From positions 62,001-126,000 of the forward strand of contig NZ_WEGL01000007.1 in the NCBI RefSeq assembly GCF_009604455.1: a stretch of 64,000 nt of DNA, given 5' to 3'. Made by a program: the position numbers and the translations under genes. Below the pieces are notes generated by a model, which did not search any database, had not been told where the DNA came from, and saw nothing but the letters and a program-made list of their open reading frames with translations. Shown in pieces: positions 1 to 8,371 of this stretch (the stretch's first letter is position 1; each line of letters starts with the position of its first letter). The stretch comes from Streptomyces sp. RB17. GTDB lineage: Bacteria; Actinomycetota; Actinomycetes; Streptomycetales; Streptomycetaceae.

Positions 1-532
1 GCTGGTGGTGGTTGGGCGGCTCACCGCTGTGCTTGTTCACGATGGCGGAGGCGAGGTAGGCGGTGTCGAGGAGGGTGATACGGATGCCGGCCTCGGCGGC
101 GGCCGCGATCAGCGCCTCGCCCATGGCGTTGGGGTCGGCGTAGGGGGTGCCGCCGGGCGCGTGGTGCACGTAGTGGAACTCGCCGACGCAGGTGACGCCG
201 GCCAGGGCCATCTCGGCGTACACCGCGCGCGCCAGGGCGTGGTAGGTGTCCGGGGTCAGGTGGTCGGCGACGGAGTACATCACCTCGCGCCAGGTCCAGA
301 AGGTGCCGGAGCCGACCTGGACGGTGCCGCGCAGCGCCCGGTGGAAGGCATGGCTGTGGGCGTTGGCGAGCCCCGGCAGGGTGAGCCCGCGCAGCACCTC
401 GGCGCCGGGCGGCGGGGTGGGCGCCCCGGTGCGCACGGCACCGATCCGCCCACCCTCGGTCTCGACGACCACCCCCGGCTCGACTTCGGTGCCGAGCCAG
501 GCGTGCTCCAACCAGTAGGTCCGCTTGGTCAC
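1..532 (-). CDS. hutF: Formimidoylglutamate deiminase HutF, 5' part only
   Basis: Amidohydrolase-family enzyme that converts N-formimino-L-glutamate to N-formylglutamate and ammonia late in histidine degradation. The window holds the first 177 codons and the gene runs off the left edge; the family is about 450 residues. An HxH metal motif (NAHSHAFHRA, His59 and His61) follows a beta-rich N-terminal segment, as in HutF. The GTG start (532-530) overlaps the TGA stop of the upstream amidohydrolase by four bases, so the two genes are translationally coupled and in the hutU operon. Assignment rests on the motif, the neighbours and recognisable family sequence; another amidohydrolase is unlikely. 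Confidence 0.87.
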   Translation of the reverse strand, partial: MTKRTYWLEHAWLGTEVEPGVVVETEGGRIGAVRTGAPTPPPGAEVLRGLTLPGLANAHSHAFHRALRGTVQVGSGTFWTWREVMYSVADHLTPDTYHALARAVYAEMALAGVTCVGEFHYVHHAPGGTPYADPNAMGEALIAAAAEAGIRITLLDTAYLASAIVNKHSGEPPNHHQ

Positions 533-1950
533 CTGCAGGCCAGCCCTTCCAGTACGTCGGCGAGCGCGCGCACCCCGGCCACGCAGTCGTCCTCGGCGGC
601 GGACTCGGCCGGGGAGTGCGAGACACCGGTGGGGTTGCGCACGAACAGCATGGCGGTCGGAATGCTGCCGGAGAGGATTCCGGCGTCGTGTCCGGCACCG
701 GTCCCGAGGACGGGCACCGTCAGGCCGGTGTCCTTGCCCAGGATGCGGCCGAGCTCGTCGCGCAGGGCGTGGTCGAACTCGACGACCGGGGTGAAGGACT
801 CCCGGACGACGTCGAGATCGATGCCGTGGGCGTCCGCGTACTCCCGTGCGGCCTTCTCGATGCCTCCGACCACCGTGTCCAGGGTGTCCTGGTCGGCGGC
901 GCGGGAGTCGAGCCAGCCGCGCACGAGGGAGGGGATCGCGTTGACCCCGTTGGGCTCCACGGCGATCTTCCCGAAGGTGGCGACGGCGCCGGCGAGTTCG
1001 GCCTCGCGGCGGGCGGCGAGCACGGTCTCGGCGTACGACAGCATCGGGTCGCGGCGGTCGACCAGCCGGGTGGTGCCGGCGTGGTTGGCCTCGCCCCGGA
1101 AGTCGAACCTCCAGCGCCCGTGCGGCCAGATGGCACTGGCGATGCCCACCCGGTCGCCGGACAGGTCCAGGGCCCGTCCCTGCTCGACGTGCAGCTCGAC
1201 GAAGGCGCCGATCCGGGCCAGTCGCTCGGGGTCGGCCCCGAGGCCCTCGGGGTCGTACCCGGCGGCCTCCATGGCCTGCGGGAGGCTGATCCCGTCCGCG
1301 TCGATGAGCCGGTGGGCCTGCTCGACGGTCAGCTGCCCGGCGGTGAGCCGCGACCCGACACAGGCGAGCCCGAACCGGGCCCCTTCCTCGTCACCGAAGT
1401 TGACGATGGCCAGGGGCCTCGCGAACCGCGCGTTCCTGCTCCGCAGCTCGTCGAGGGCCGCGAAAGAGGACACCACACCGAGAGGGCCGTCGAAGGCGCC
1501 ACCGTCGGGCACGGAGTCCAGGTGGGACCCGGTGACCACGGCGTCCCCGGCAGCGGGGTCGCCGAGCCAGGCCCACTGGTTCCCGTTCCGGTCCACCTCG
1601 TGCGTAAGCCCACGGTCTTCGGCCTGCTGCCTGAACCAGGCCCGGCACTCGACATCGGCCCCGGTCCAGGCGTAACGGCGGTAGCCACCGGAGTCGGGGT
1701 GCCGCCCGATGGGGAGCAGCTCGCGCCACATCTCGTGGAAGGAGGCACCACGTACGGGCTGTGAGGCGTCGCCGCTCGAACCCGCAGGCCCTACAGGCTG
1801 TGGGCAGTCGTTCCGCAGGGCGATGGGGGTCCCCCCGCTCGAACGAAGTTGAGAGTGGGGGAGGATGGGCACAGCCGAAGCGGCAGACGGCGACGGGAGA
1901 CCAACCCCCACCGGACCGTTGCCGCTCGGCTCACCAGAACCCTGGGTCAC
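529..1950 (-). CDS. M20-family Zn amidohydrolase (allantoate amidohydrolase-like) in hut operon
   Basis: Zinc-dependent amidohydrolase of the allantoate amidohydrolase/N-carbamoyl-amino-acid hydrolase type. Numbered from GTG 1950, GSHLDS gives ligands His143 and Asp145, Asp154 follows, and GDEEG supplies Glu188/189. Lying between hutU and hutF, it probably removes the formyl group from N-formylglutamate (inference); no HutG is visible here. The GTG overlaps the hutU stop (GTGA), which gives 473 residues, about 70 more than the family. The extra N-terminus is largely encoded by a Streptomyces intergenic hairpin repeat (1821-1869). An internal ATG at 1731 would give a normal 400-residue protein but lacks a good ribosome site; GTG at 1872 is another option. 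Confidence 0.82.
   Translation of the reverse strand: MTQGSGEPSGNGPVGVGLPSPSAASAVPILPHSQLRSSGGTPIALRNDCPQPVGPAGSSGDASQPVRGASFHEMWRELLPIGRHPDSGGYRRYAWTGADVECRAWFRQQAEDRGLTHEVDRNGNQWAWLGDPAAGDAVVTGSHLDSVPDGGAFDGPLGVVSSFAALDELRSRNARFARPLAIVNFGDEEGARFGLACVGSRLTAGQLTVEQAHRLIDADGISLPQAMEAAGYDPEGLGADPERLARIGAFVELHVEQGRALDLSGDRVGIASAIWPHGRWRFDFRGEANHAGTTRLVDRRDPMLSYAETVLAARREAELAGAVATFGKIAVEPNGVNAIPSLVRGWLDSRAADQDTLDTVVGGIEKAAREYADAHGIDLDVVRESFTPVVEFDHALRDELGRILGKDTGLTVPVLGTGAGHDAGILSGSIPTAMLFVRNPTGVSHSPAESAAEDDCVAGVRALADVLEGLACR
1821..1869. repeat. Streptomyces-type intergenic hairpin repeat inside a reading frame
   Basis: A GC-rich imperfect inverted repeat (GGGGGTCCCCCCGC with a GAGTGGGGGAGG partner around a CGAACGAAGTT loop). 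From general knowledge, this element is dispersed in many copies between Streptomyces genes. Here it falls just after the hutU stop, within the N-terminal extension of the M20 amidohydrolase, and the frame stays open through it. Confidence 0.7.
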
Positions 1951-3611
1951 GCCTCGCCACCCTCACGCATAGGCACCCGGACCCCGCGCTCGCCGGCGAC
2001 CGACTCCGCGATGTCGTACCCGGCGTCCACATGCCGGATGACACCCATACCCGGGTCGTTGGTCAGCACCCGCCGGATCTTCTCGCCACCCAGCTTCGTA
2101 CCGTCGGCCACGGTGACCTGCCCTGCGTGAATGGACCGCCCCATGCCCACGCCACCACCGTGGTGGATGGACACCCACGACGCACCCGAGGCCACGTTGA
2201 CCATCGCGTTCAGCAGCGGCCAGTCGGCGATCGCGTCGGACCCGTCGAGCATGGCCTCGGTCTCGCGGTACGGCGAGGCCACCGACCCGCAGTCCAGGTG
2301 GTCGCGGCCGATCGCCAGCGGAGCCGCCAGCTCACCGGAGGCCACCATGTCGTTGAAGCGCTCGCCGGCCTTGTCGCGCTCGCCGTAGCCGAGCCAGCAG
2401 ATACGCGCGGGCAGGCCCTGGAAGTGGACGCGCTCACCGGCCATCTTGATCCAGCGGGCCAGGGACTCGTTCTCCGGGAAGAGCTCCAGGATCGCCTTGT
2501 CGGTCTTGGCGATGTCCGCGGGGTCGCCGGACAGGGCCGCCCAGCGGAACGGGCCCTTGCCCTCGCAGAACAGCGGGCGGATGTAGGCGGGGACGAAGCC
2601 GGGGAAGGCGAACGCCCGGTCGTAGCCGGCCAGCTGGGCCTCGCCACGGATGGAGTTGCCGTAGTCGAAGACCTCGGCACCGGCGTCCATGAAGCCGACC
2701 ATGGCCTCGACGTGCTTGGCCATGGACTCCCGCGCACGGGTGGTGAAGCCGGCCGGGTCCTTCGCCGCCTCGTCGGCCATGTCCTCGAAGGCCACGCCCA
2801 CCGGCAGGTAGGACAGCGGGTCGTGGGCGGAGGTCTGGTCGGTGACGATGTCGATGGGGGCGTTCATCGCGAGCAGCTGCGGGACCAGGTCGGCCGCGTT
2901 GCCGAGGACGCCGATGGACAGCGGGCGGCGGGCGTCGCGGGCCTCGGTGGCCAGCTGGAGCGCGTGGTCGAGGGAGTCGGCCCTGACGTCCAGGTAGCGG
3001 TGCTCGATGCGGCGCTCGATGGCGCGCGGGTCGCCGTCGATGCAGATGGCGACGCCGTCGTTCATGGTCACGGCGAGCGGCTGGGCGCCGCCCATGCCAC
3101 CGAGGCCGGCGGTCAGGGTGATGGTCCCGGCGAGGGTGCCGTTGAACTTCTTCGCGGCGACGGCGGCGAAGGTCTCGTAGGTGCCCTGGAGGATGCCCTG
3201 GGTGCCGATGTAGATCCAGGAGCCGGCGGTCATCTGGCCGTACATGGTCAGGCCGAGGGCCTCCAGACGGCGGAACTCCTCCCAGTTGGCCCAGTCGCCG
3301 ACGAGGTTGGAGTTGGCGATCAGGACGCGCGGGGCCCATTCGTGGGTCTGCATCACGCCGACCGGGCGGCCGGACTGGACCAGCATGGTCTCGTCCTGCT
3401 TGAGGGTCTTCAGCGTGCGGACCATCGCGTCGAAGGAGCGCCAGTCACGGGCGGCCTTGCCGGTGCCGCCGTAGACGACGAGCTTGTCGGGGTGCTCCGC
3501 GACCTCGGGGTCGAGATTGTTCTGCAGCATGCGCAGGGCGGCTTCCTGCTGCCATCCCAGGGCGCTCAGTTCCGTGCCGCGCGGTGCTCGTACGGGGCGG
3601 GGTCCCGACAT
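1947..3611 (-). CDS. hutU: Urocanate hydratase
   Basis: Converts urocanate to 4-imidazolone-5-propionate using tightly bound NAD+, the second step of histidine catabolism. The 554-residue cytoplasmic protein has full family length. Visible hallmarks are the NAD-binding GLGGMGGAQP segment, the FPGFVPAYIRPLFCEGKGP block and the C-terminal HHGGGVGMGRSIHAGQ block. The ATG at 3611 is preceded by an AGGAGG ribosome site; an upstream ATG at 3644 would place the promoter region inside the gene. The stop overlaps the GTG of the next gene. An operator/promoter lies just upstream. The classical partner hutH is not adjacent; the lyase at 6.7 kb is not a canonical HutH. Confidence 0.96.
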   Translation of the reverse strand: MSGPRPVRAPRGTELSALGWQQEAALRMLQNNLDPEVAEHPDKLVVYGGTGKAARDWRSFDAMVRTLKTLKQDETMLVQSGRPVGVMQTHEWAPRVLIANSNLVGDWANWEEFRRLEALGLTMYGQMTAGSWIYIGTQGILQGTYETFAAVAAKKFNGTLAGTITLTAGLGGMGGAQPLAVTMNDGVAICIDGDPRAIERRIEHRYLDVRADSLDHALQLATEARDARRPLSIGVLGNAADLVPQLLAMNAPIDIVTDQTSAHDPLSYLPVGVAFEDMADEAAKDPAGFTTRARESMAKHVEAMVGFMDAGAEVFDYGNSIRGEAQLAGYDRAFAFPGFVPAYIRPLFCEGKGPFRWAALSGDPADIAKTDKAILELFPENESLARWIKMAGERVHFQGLPARICWLGYGERDKAGERFNDMVASGELAAPLAIGRDHLDCGSVASPYRETEAMLDGSDAIADWPLLNAMVNVASGASWVSIHHGGGVGMGRSIHAGQVTVADGTKLGGEKIRRVLTNDPGMGVIRHVDAGYDIAESVAGERGVRVPMREGGEA

Positions 3612-3635
3612 CGTCTGCCTCCTCCTGTTGCACTG

Positions 3636-3673
3636 TCTATTCACATCCTGTCTATCTGAATAGAACTAGTCAA
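3636..3673 (-). promoter_or_regulatory. hutU promoter with overlapping inverted-repeat operator
   Basis: On the minus strand a -35 box TTGACT (3673-3668) and a -10-like CAGGAT (3650-3645) are separated by 17 bases, placing transcription start about 27 bases before the hutU ATG. An inverted repeat with 8-base arms (TCTATTCA at 3636-3643 and TGAATAGA at 3657-3664) covers the spacer and -10 region, and TGTCTAT is repeated directly at 3634 and 3649. This is the layout of a repressor site; the cognate regulator is not identifiable from the window. Confidence 0.55.
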
Positions 3674-3759
3674 TACATGGGGGTGGCCCCGTCCGCGCGC
3701 CGTCGGTGTTTGGCTGGATGCACGCGAGACGAATGCGAGGGGACACGAGGGGAGAGACG

Positions 3760-5133
3760 GTGGAGCGGGAGCTCGAAATGGAGGCGCGGGAGCGCGCCGC
3801 GCGGCGGGACGAGGCGGTGCGCGCCGCCGTGGAGCAGGGTCTGCTGGGGCCGGACGCGGCCGTGGTGGGGCTGCTGGACGTGACCGGGATCCGGGAGTCG
3901 GCGGCGGCTCTGCGGGCGGCGTTCGACGCGATCGTGCCGCCCGGGACGCCGGTGCTGCACGCCTTCGCGGTGAAGGCGACCCCGCTGGTGCCTGTGCTGC
4001 GGCTGCTGCACGAGGCGGGCATCGGCGCGGAGGTGGCGAGCCCGGGCGAGCTGGCGCTGGCGCGGGCGGCCGGGGTGCCGACGGCCCGGACCGTGCTGGA
4101 CTCGCCCGCCAAGACCCCGGCCGAGCTGCGCGAGGCGCTGGCGCTGGGCATCGCGGTGAACGCCGACAATCCGCAGGAGCTGGACCGCCTGGACGCCCTG
4201 GTGCGGTCCTCGGCGACCGGGTCCCCGCTCGGCGTCCGGGTGAACCCGCAGGTCGGCGGCGGCGCGATCGGGGCCACCTCGACGGCGACGGAGACCTCCA
4301 AGTTCGGGGTGGCGCTGCGCGACGAGGGGGCGCGCGAGTGGGTCGTACGGGCGTATCTGGACCGGCCGTGGCTGACCCGGCTGCACGCGCACACCGGCTC
4401 GCAGGGCATTCCGCTGACGCTGCTGGCGCGGGGCGTGGCGGAGACGTACGCGCTCGCGGAGGAGATCAACCGGCGGGCGGGCCGGCGGCAGGTCGACACG
4501 CTCGACATCGGCGGCGGGCTGCCGGTGAACTTCGCGGCCGAGGCGACGGCACCCTCGTACGCGCGGTACGCCCGGCTGCTGGCCGAGCAGGTGCCGGGGC
4601 TGTTCGACGGGCGGTACGGGCTGGTGACCGAGTTCGGGCGGTCGCTGCTGGCCAAGCACGGGACGGTGGTGGCCCGGGTGGAGTACGCCAAGAGCGCGGG
4701 CGGGCGGCGGATCGCGGTGACGCACGCCGGCGTGCAGGTGGCGACGCGGACCGTGTACGCGCCGGGGGCGTGGCCGCTGCGGATCGCCGCGTACGACGCC
4801 AAGGGGCGGCCGAAGCCGGGGCCGGAGGCGGTGCAGGACGTGGCCGGGCCTGCCTGTTTCTCGGGCGACCTGCTGGCGGAGGGACGCACGCTGCCCCTGC
4901 TGGAGCAGGGCGACTACGCCGCCGCGCTCGACACGGGCGCGTACTACTTCGCCCACCACTACGCCTACAACTCCCTGGTCCGGCCGGGCATTTACGGCTT
5001 CGCACCGGACGGCTCGTCAGGCATCGCCTTCGGGACCGTACGGGAGCCGCAGACCATCGCCGAGGTGGTGGCGGAGTCCGGCGGGGCGCACGCGGACGCG
5101 CTCACGACGCTCCGGGCGCCGGGAGGCCGTTGA
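3760..5133 (+). CDS. PLP-dependent decarboxylase, DAP/ornithine/arginine decarboxylase-2 family
   Basis: Fold-type III PLP enzyme of the diaminopimelate (LysA)-like family, 457 residues. HAFAVKATP supplies the Schiff-base lysine, HTGSQG and DIGGGLP bind the PLP phosphate, and PACFSGD carries the active-site cysteine that completes the dimer interface; ALDTGAYYFAHHYA is the C-terminal aromatic block. It resembles LysA but departs from the canonical substrate motifs, so the exact amino acid is uncertain. GTG 3760 was chosen for the GGGGAG ribosome site; ATG 3778 and an upstream ATG at 3706 are alternatives. It is divergent from hutU and monocistronic. Confidence 0.8.
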   Translation: MERELEMEARERAARRDEAVRAAVEQGLLGPDAAVVGLLDVTGIRESAAALRAAFDAIVPPGTPVLHAFAVKATPLVPVLRLLHEAGIGAEVASPGELALARAAGVPTARTVLDSPAKTPAELREALALGIAVNADNPQELDRLDALVRSSATGSPLGVRVNPQVGGGAIGATSTATETSKFGVALRDEGAREWVVRAYLDRPWLTRLHAHTGSQGIPLTLLARGVAETYALAEEINRRAGRRQVDTLDIGGGLPVNFAAEATAPSYARYARLLAEQVPGLFDGRYGLVTEFGRSLLAKHGTVVARVEYAKSAGGRRIAVTHAGVQVATRTVYAPGAWPLRIAAYDAKGRPKPGPEAVQDVAGPACFSGDLLAEGRTLPLLEQGDYAAALDTGAYYFAHHYAYNSLVRPGIYGFAPDGSSGIAFGTVREPQTIAEVVAESGGAHADALTTLRAPGGR

Positions 5134-5161
5134 CACACCCCCGGGCACCCTCGACAAAGCG

Positions 5162-5746
5162 TCAGACCAGCGCCGCGGTACGGCGGCGGGACCCGCCCGG
5201 GGCGGCGTCGCCGGCCGCGATGCCCGTGCCGCGCAGGCCCTTGACGGCCTTGCCCGCCGGGCTCCCGCCGCGCCGGTCGAGCCAGTCGACGCGCACCCAC
5301 AGCAGCGTCTCCTCGGCGCGTTCGCGGCGCCCGATCCAGGCGGCCTTCACCCTGAGCCCGGTGCCCAGCCCGGCCAGCAGCATGCCGCCGGCCGCGGGCA
5401 CCGCGAAGGAGGAGCCGAGCGCGGCGGCGAAGGCCGACAGCAGCCACCAGCGATGGCCCCGGCGCCAGTTGCGCACGGTCACCGCCCGGTCCTGCAGCAC
5501 GTCGTACTTGCCCGCGCGGGCCGGGCCGCGGGCGAGGGCGCCGTACCGGCCCCGCCGCACCAGCGCCACCACCGCCGCGCCGGCGAGGAACAGCGCCGCC
5601 CCGGCGAGCAGCCCGATCCGGCGCCCGGTCAGCCCGGGCGGCAGCGCCCCGATCCCCGCGGCGAACACCCCGGACCACCACAGCGGAGCGGCCCCCGCCC
5701 GTACGACGACGGCCACCCGGGCCAGCCCCTGTCCTCCGCGCGCCAC
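5162..5746 (-). CDS. Small membrane protein of unknown function
   Basis: About 194 residues with two pairs of hydrophobic segments: one near residues 13-28 and 35-55, another near 85-120, separated by an Arg-rich loop. The C-terminal third is soluble, basic and contains WVRVDWLDRRGG. I do not recognise a named family. GTG 5746 has a GGGAGG site seven bases upstream; an upstream GTG at 5764 is possible. It converges on the decarboxylase with a short gap and stands alone as a transcript. Confidence 0.6.
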   Translation of the reverse strand: MARGGQGLARVAVVVRAGAAPLWWSGVFAAGIGALPPGLTGRRIGLLAGAALFLAGAAVVALVRRGRYGALARGPARAGKYDVLQDRAVTVRNWRRGHRWWLLSAFAAALGSSFAVPAAGGMLLAGLGTGLRVKAAWIGRRERAEETLLWVRVDWLDRRGGSPAGKAVKGLRGTGIAAGDAAPGGSRRRTAALV

Positions 5747-5852
5747 GTCAGCCTCCCGTGTCACGTGTCCGTAAAGCGCCTTGAGTCTCCTGGGGACGCT
5801 AGTGGCCGAACGTGAGACGAACATGAGAGCGGGCGGACGTCGGCACGGGCCG

Positions 5853-6725
5853 TCACTCCACGAAGAGCCCGCGGGACGCCGCCTTCGCGTCGAACTCCTC
5901 CAGCCGGGCCTGCGCCTGGGGCAGGTCGTCGCAGACCGCCTCCAGCAGCACCCGTCCGAGCAGCATCGGCGCGCACGCGGTGTCGAAGGCGAGCCCGGTA
6001 CCGACGGCGGCGGGCAGCAGCAGGTCGGAGTACTTGGCGACCGGCGCGAACGCGGAGTCGGCGACCGTGACCGTGGTCAGGCCGACGTCCTTGGCGTAGG
6101 CGAGGGTGTCCACGACCTCGCGCGGATGCCGGGGCAGGGCGAAGCACAGCAACGCGGAGGCGCCGGCGCGGACGGCCGCGTCGATCCGGTCCTGGATCAT
6201 GGTGCCGCCCTCGTTGAGCAGCCGGACGTCCGGGTGGACCTTGGCGGCGAAGTAGGCGAAGCCGTAGGCCTGGGAGGCGGCCGCGCGCAGGCCGAGCACC
6301 GGCAGCGGGCGGGAGGCGGCCAGGATCCGGCCGGCCCGCTGCACCGGGCGCGGGTCGGCGAGCAGGTCGGCGAGGTGCCTGAGGTTCTCGATCTCGGCCT
6401 CGACGGCCTGCTGGTACTCGTTGAAGGCACCCGCATCGGCGGCCGGTTCGGTGGGGACGACCTCACGCAGGTGCTTGCGCAGCGCCGGATAGCCGTCGAA
6501 GCCCAGCGCCACGGCGAACCGGGTCACCGACGGCTGGCTGACCCCGGCCAGCTCGGCCAGCTCCACGCTGGACAGGAACGGGACGTCGGCGGCCCGCCGG
6601 ACCATGCTGTGCGCGATCCGGCGCTGGGTCGGCGTGAGCCGGTGGCCCTCGAAGAGCGCCTGCAGCCGGTTGGCGGGGCTGTCGGTCATGCCCGGTGCCG
6701 CCTCGGTACTCCTGTCCACGCTCAT
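5853..6725 (-). CDS. RpiR/MurR-family transcriptional regulator
   Basis: A 290-residue cytoplasmic regulator. Residues about 15-90 form the RpiR-type HTH, including LTPTQRRIA and the recognition segment ELAGVSQPSVTRFAVALGF. Residues about 130-265 form a SIS fold (RPLPVLGLRAAASQAYGFA, then LLCFALPRHPREV), which in this family usually senses a phosphosugar. The ATG overlaps the stop of the upstream lyase gene (ATGA), so lyase and regulator are co-translated. It probably controls the lyase and the divergent ABC importer, perhaps through the palindrome at 8336-8353. Pairing an RpiR regulator with an ammonia-lyase-fold enzyme is unusual. Confidence 0.88.
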   Translation of the reverse strand: MSVDRSTEAAPGMTDSPANRLQALFEGHRLTPTQRRIAHSMVRRAADVPFLSSVELAELAGVSQPSVTRFAVALGFDGYPALRKHLREVVPTEPAADAGAFNEYQQAVEAEIENLRHLADLLADPRPVQRAGRILAASRPLPVLGLRAAASQAYGFAYFAAKVHPDVRLLNEGGTMIQDRIDAAVRAGASALLCFALPRHPREVVDTLAYAKDVGLTTVTVADSAFAPVAKYSDLLLPAAVGTGLAFDTACAPMLLGRVLLEAVCDDLPQAQARLEEFDAKAASRGLFVE

Positions 6726-8239
6726 GACGCGCTCCCCCTCCAGATGTCCGTGAACCGGTCGAGCAGTGCGGCCGCCTCCGTCACGTCGTCCGTGAGCGGC
6801 CGGTCGGCCGGGTCGGCGTCGAGGACCGACTCGGCGAGCGCGAACGCCCGGCCGGCCGGCAGCCCGGGGTCGGGCCGCAGATCGCGCTGGCGCAGCGCGC
6901 GGACGGCGGCGACCAGTTCACAGCCGACCACCAGACGATACGCACCGCACGCGCGCAGGGTCTGCCGCGCGGCGAGCGAGGCGAAGCTGGCCTGTTCCTC
7001 GACGCCCCGGGAGAGTACAGCGTGGCCCAGCGAGGCGGGGGCGGAGAAGGCCCGCAGATCGCCGAGGGCCGCTCCGGCCGCGTACTCCAGGATCATCACG
7101 CCCGAGGAGGCCGCCTCGTGGTCGGCGAGGAAGGGGCGCAGCCGGGTGTAGGCGGGCTCGTTGAGGGTGGACAGGCGGGACGTGGACAGCCGGGCCACCT
7201 GGGTCAGGGCGAGCCTGAAGTGGTCGAGGGCGAGGGCCAGCTGGGCCTGGTAGAAGCCGCCGTGGTGGTAGGCGGCCAGGTCCTCGGGGGCGATGAGCGG
7301 GTTCTCGGCGGCCGCGTTGATCTCCACGTCCAGCACCTGCTCCAGGGCGTCGGCCGCGTCCTGCGCCGGGCCGTGGATCTGGGGCAGACAGCGGAAGCCG
7401 TAGGGGTCCTGGATCCGGCCGAGCGGCGGGGTGGGCCGGTCGGCGGCGCCGATCAGCTCCCGCATCCGCCGGGCCACCTCGGTGCTGCCCCGGTGCGGGC
7501 GGGCGGCGTGCACGGGTGCGGCGTACGCCTCATGGGAGCCGTCGACGGCGAGCAGGGACAGGGCCGCGACGACCTGGGTGGCGCCGATGAGCCCGCGCAG
7601 TTCGTGCAGGGCGAGCGCGGACTGGCCGAGGGTGAGGGCGTTGCTGCTGATCAGGGCGAGGGCGTCGTTGTTGTCGAGGGGCTGCGGCCCGGGTGCGCCC
7701 GTGCCGCGCCAGGGGTGTTCCCCGGCGAGCGCGAGACCGACCTGGGCGAGGGCCGCGATGTCGCCGGTGCCGACGGAGCCGAACTCGTTGACGACCGGGT
7801 ACGCGCCGCTGTCCAGTGCCTCGCACAGGGCGGTGACCACGCCGGGCCTGAGGCCCGCGCCGCCGGCCAGCAGCTGGTTGGCACGGACGGCGAGCATGGC
7901 GCGGACCTGGCGGGCGGGGAGCTGTTCGCCGATGGCGCCGGCGTGGCTGCGCAGCAGGCGCAGGCCGTGCCCGGCGGCGGCCTCGGTGGGCACGTCCTCG
8001 TTCCGGTTGGCGCCGACGCCGGTGGAGCGGCCGTAGACGCGTCCGGTGGCGGCGATCTGCCGGGCGGCGTTCCAGGAGTGCTCGACGCGCCGCATCCCGG
8101 CGGGATCGGGGACGGGGTGCGCGGCGCCGTCGGCGAGCCGTACGACGTCCTCGACGCCGAGTCGGGACCCGTTCAGGACCACGGTCGCGGAGCGCAAGAT
8201 CTCCGGCGCGTCCACGATGCGAGACGACATCACGCCCAT
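6722..8239 (-). CDS. HAL/PAL-fold lyase lacking the MIO serine; possible ergothionase-like enzyme
   Basis: Histidine/phenylalanine ammonia-lyase-fold protein of 505 residues. It keeps the fold hallmarks: a VYGRSTGVGA segment with the catalytic-Tyr region, NNDALAL, and QDPYGFRCLPQIHG. Where HutH has GSVGASGDLAPL, source of the MIO cofactor from Ala-Ser-Gly, this protein reads GSVGTGDIAALAQ: one residue shorter and with no serine to cyclise (codons at 7760-7790). It should not make MIO and so should not be a normal histidase. Ergothionases, which eliminate trimethylamine from ergothioneine, belong to this superfamily and are reported to work without MIO. The divergent betaine-type importer fits such a substrate (inference). 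Start could be ATG 8239, GTG 8233 (best spacing to AGGGGAG) or ATG 8230. Confidence 0.8.
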   Translation of the reverse strand: MGVMSSRIVDAPEILRSATVVLNGSRLGVEDVVRLADGAAHPVPDPAGMRRVEHSWNAARQIAATGRVYGRSTGVGANRNEDVPTEAAAGHGLRLLRSHAGAIGEQLPARQVRAMLAVRANQLLAGGAGLRPGVVTALCEALDSGAYPVVNEFGSVGTGDIAALAQVGLALAGEHPWRGTGAPGPQPLDNNDALALISSNALTLGQSALALHELRGLIGATQVVAALSLLAVDGSHEAYAAPVHAARPHRGSTEVARRMRELIGAADRPTPPLGRIQDPYGFRCLPQIHGPAQDAADALEQVLDVEINAAAENPLIAPEDLAAYHHGGFYQAQLALALDHFRLALTQVARLSTSRLSTLNEPAYTRLRPFLADHEAASSGVMILEYAAGAALGDLRAFSAPASLGHAVLSRGVEEQASFASLAARQTLRACGAYRLVVGCELVAAVRALRQRDLRPDPGLPAGRAFALAESVLDADPADRPLTDDVTEAAALLDRFTDIWRGSAS

Positions 8240-8307
8240 ACTCCCCTCAATTCGGACATTCGATCTCGCCCACCGGTCAACCGTTACCTCGGATTAACGC
8301 CAACCCG

Positions 8308-8353
8308 TTGACAAGCTATTCACACACCAAGAACTCTGCATGACGTTATGCAG
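8308..8353 (+). promoter_or_regulatory. Importer promoter with 18-bp palindromic operator
   Basis: TTGACA at 8308-8313 is a consensus -35 box for the importer operon. About 18 bases on, at the expected -10/start region, lies an 18-bp palindrome CTGCATGACGTTATGCAG (8336-8353) with one mismatched pair. Its end is 18 bases before the ATPase ATG. The position suits repression, and the neighbouring RpiR regulator is the best candidate ligand-responsive binder. On the other strand TTGACC (8280-8275) may serve the divergent lyase gene. Confidence 0.6.
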
Positions 8354-8371
8354 CCGGGCAAGGGACATCTC

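Noticed and set aside
1761..3659. Long plus-strand frame opposite hutU
   Set aside because: Low-complexity Gly/Asp/Val/His composition typical of antisense frames; hutU on the other strand is unmistakable.
6722..8239. Calling the lyase hutH
   Set aside because: The Ala-Ser-Gly triad needed for the MIO cofactor is missing, so a normal histidine ammonia-lyase is not supported.
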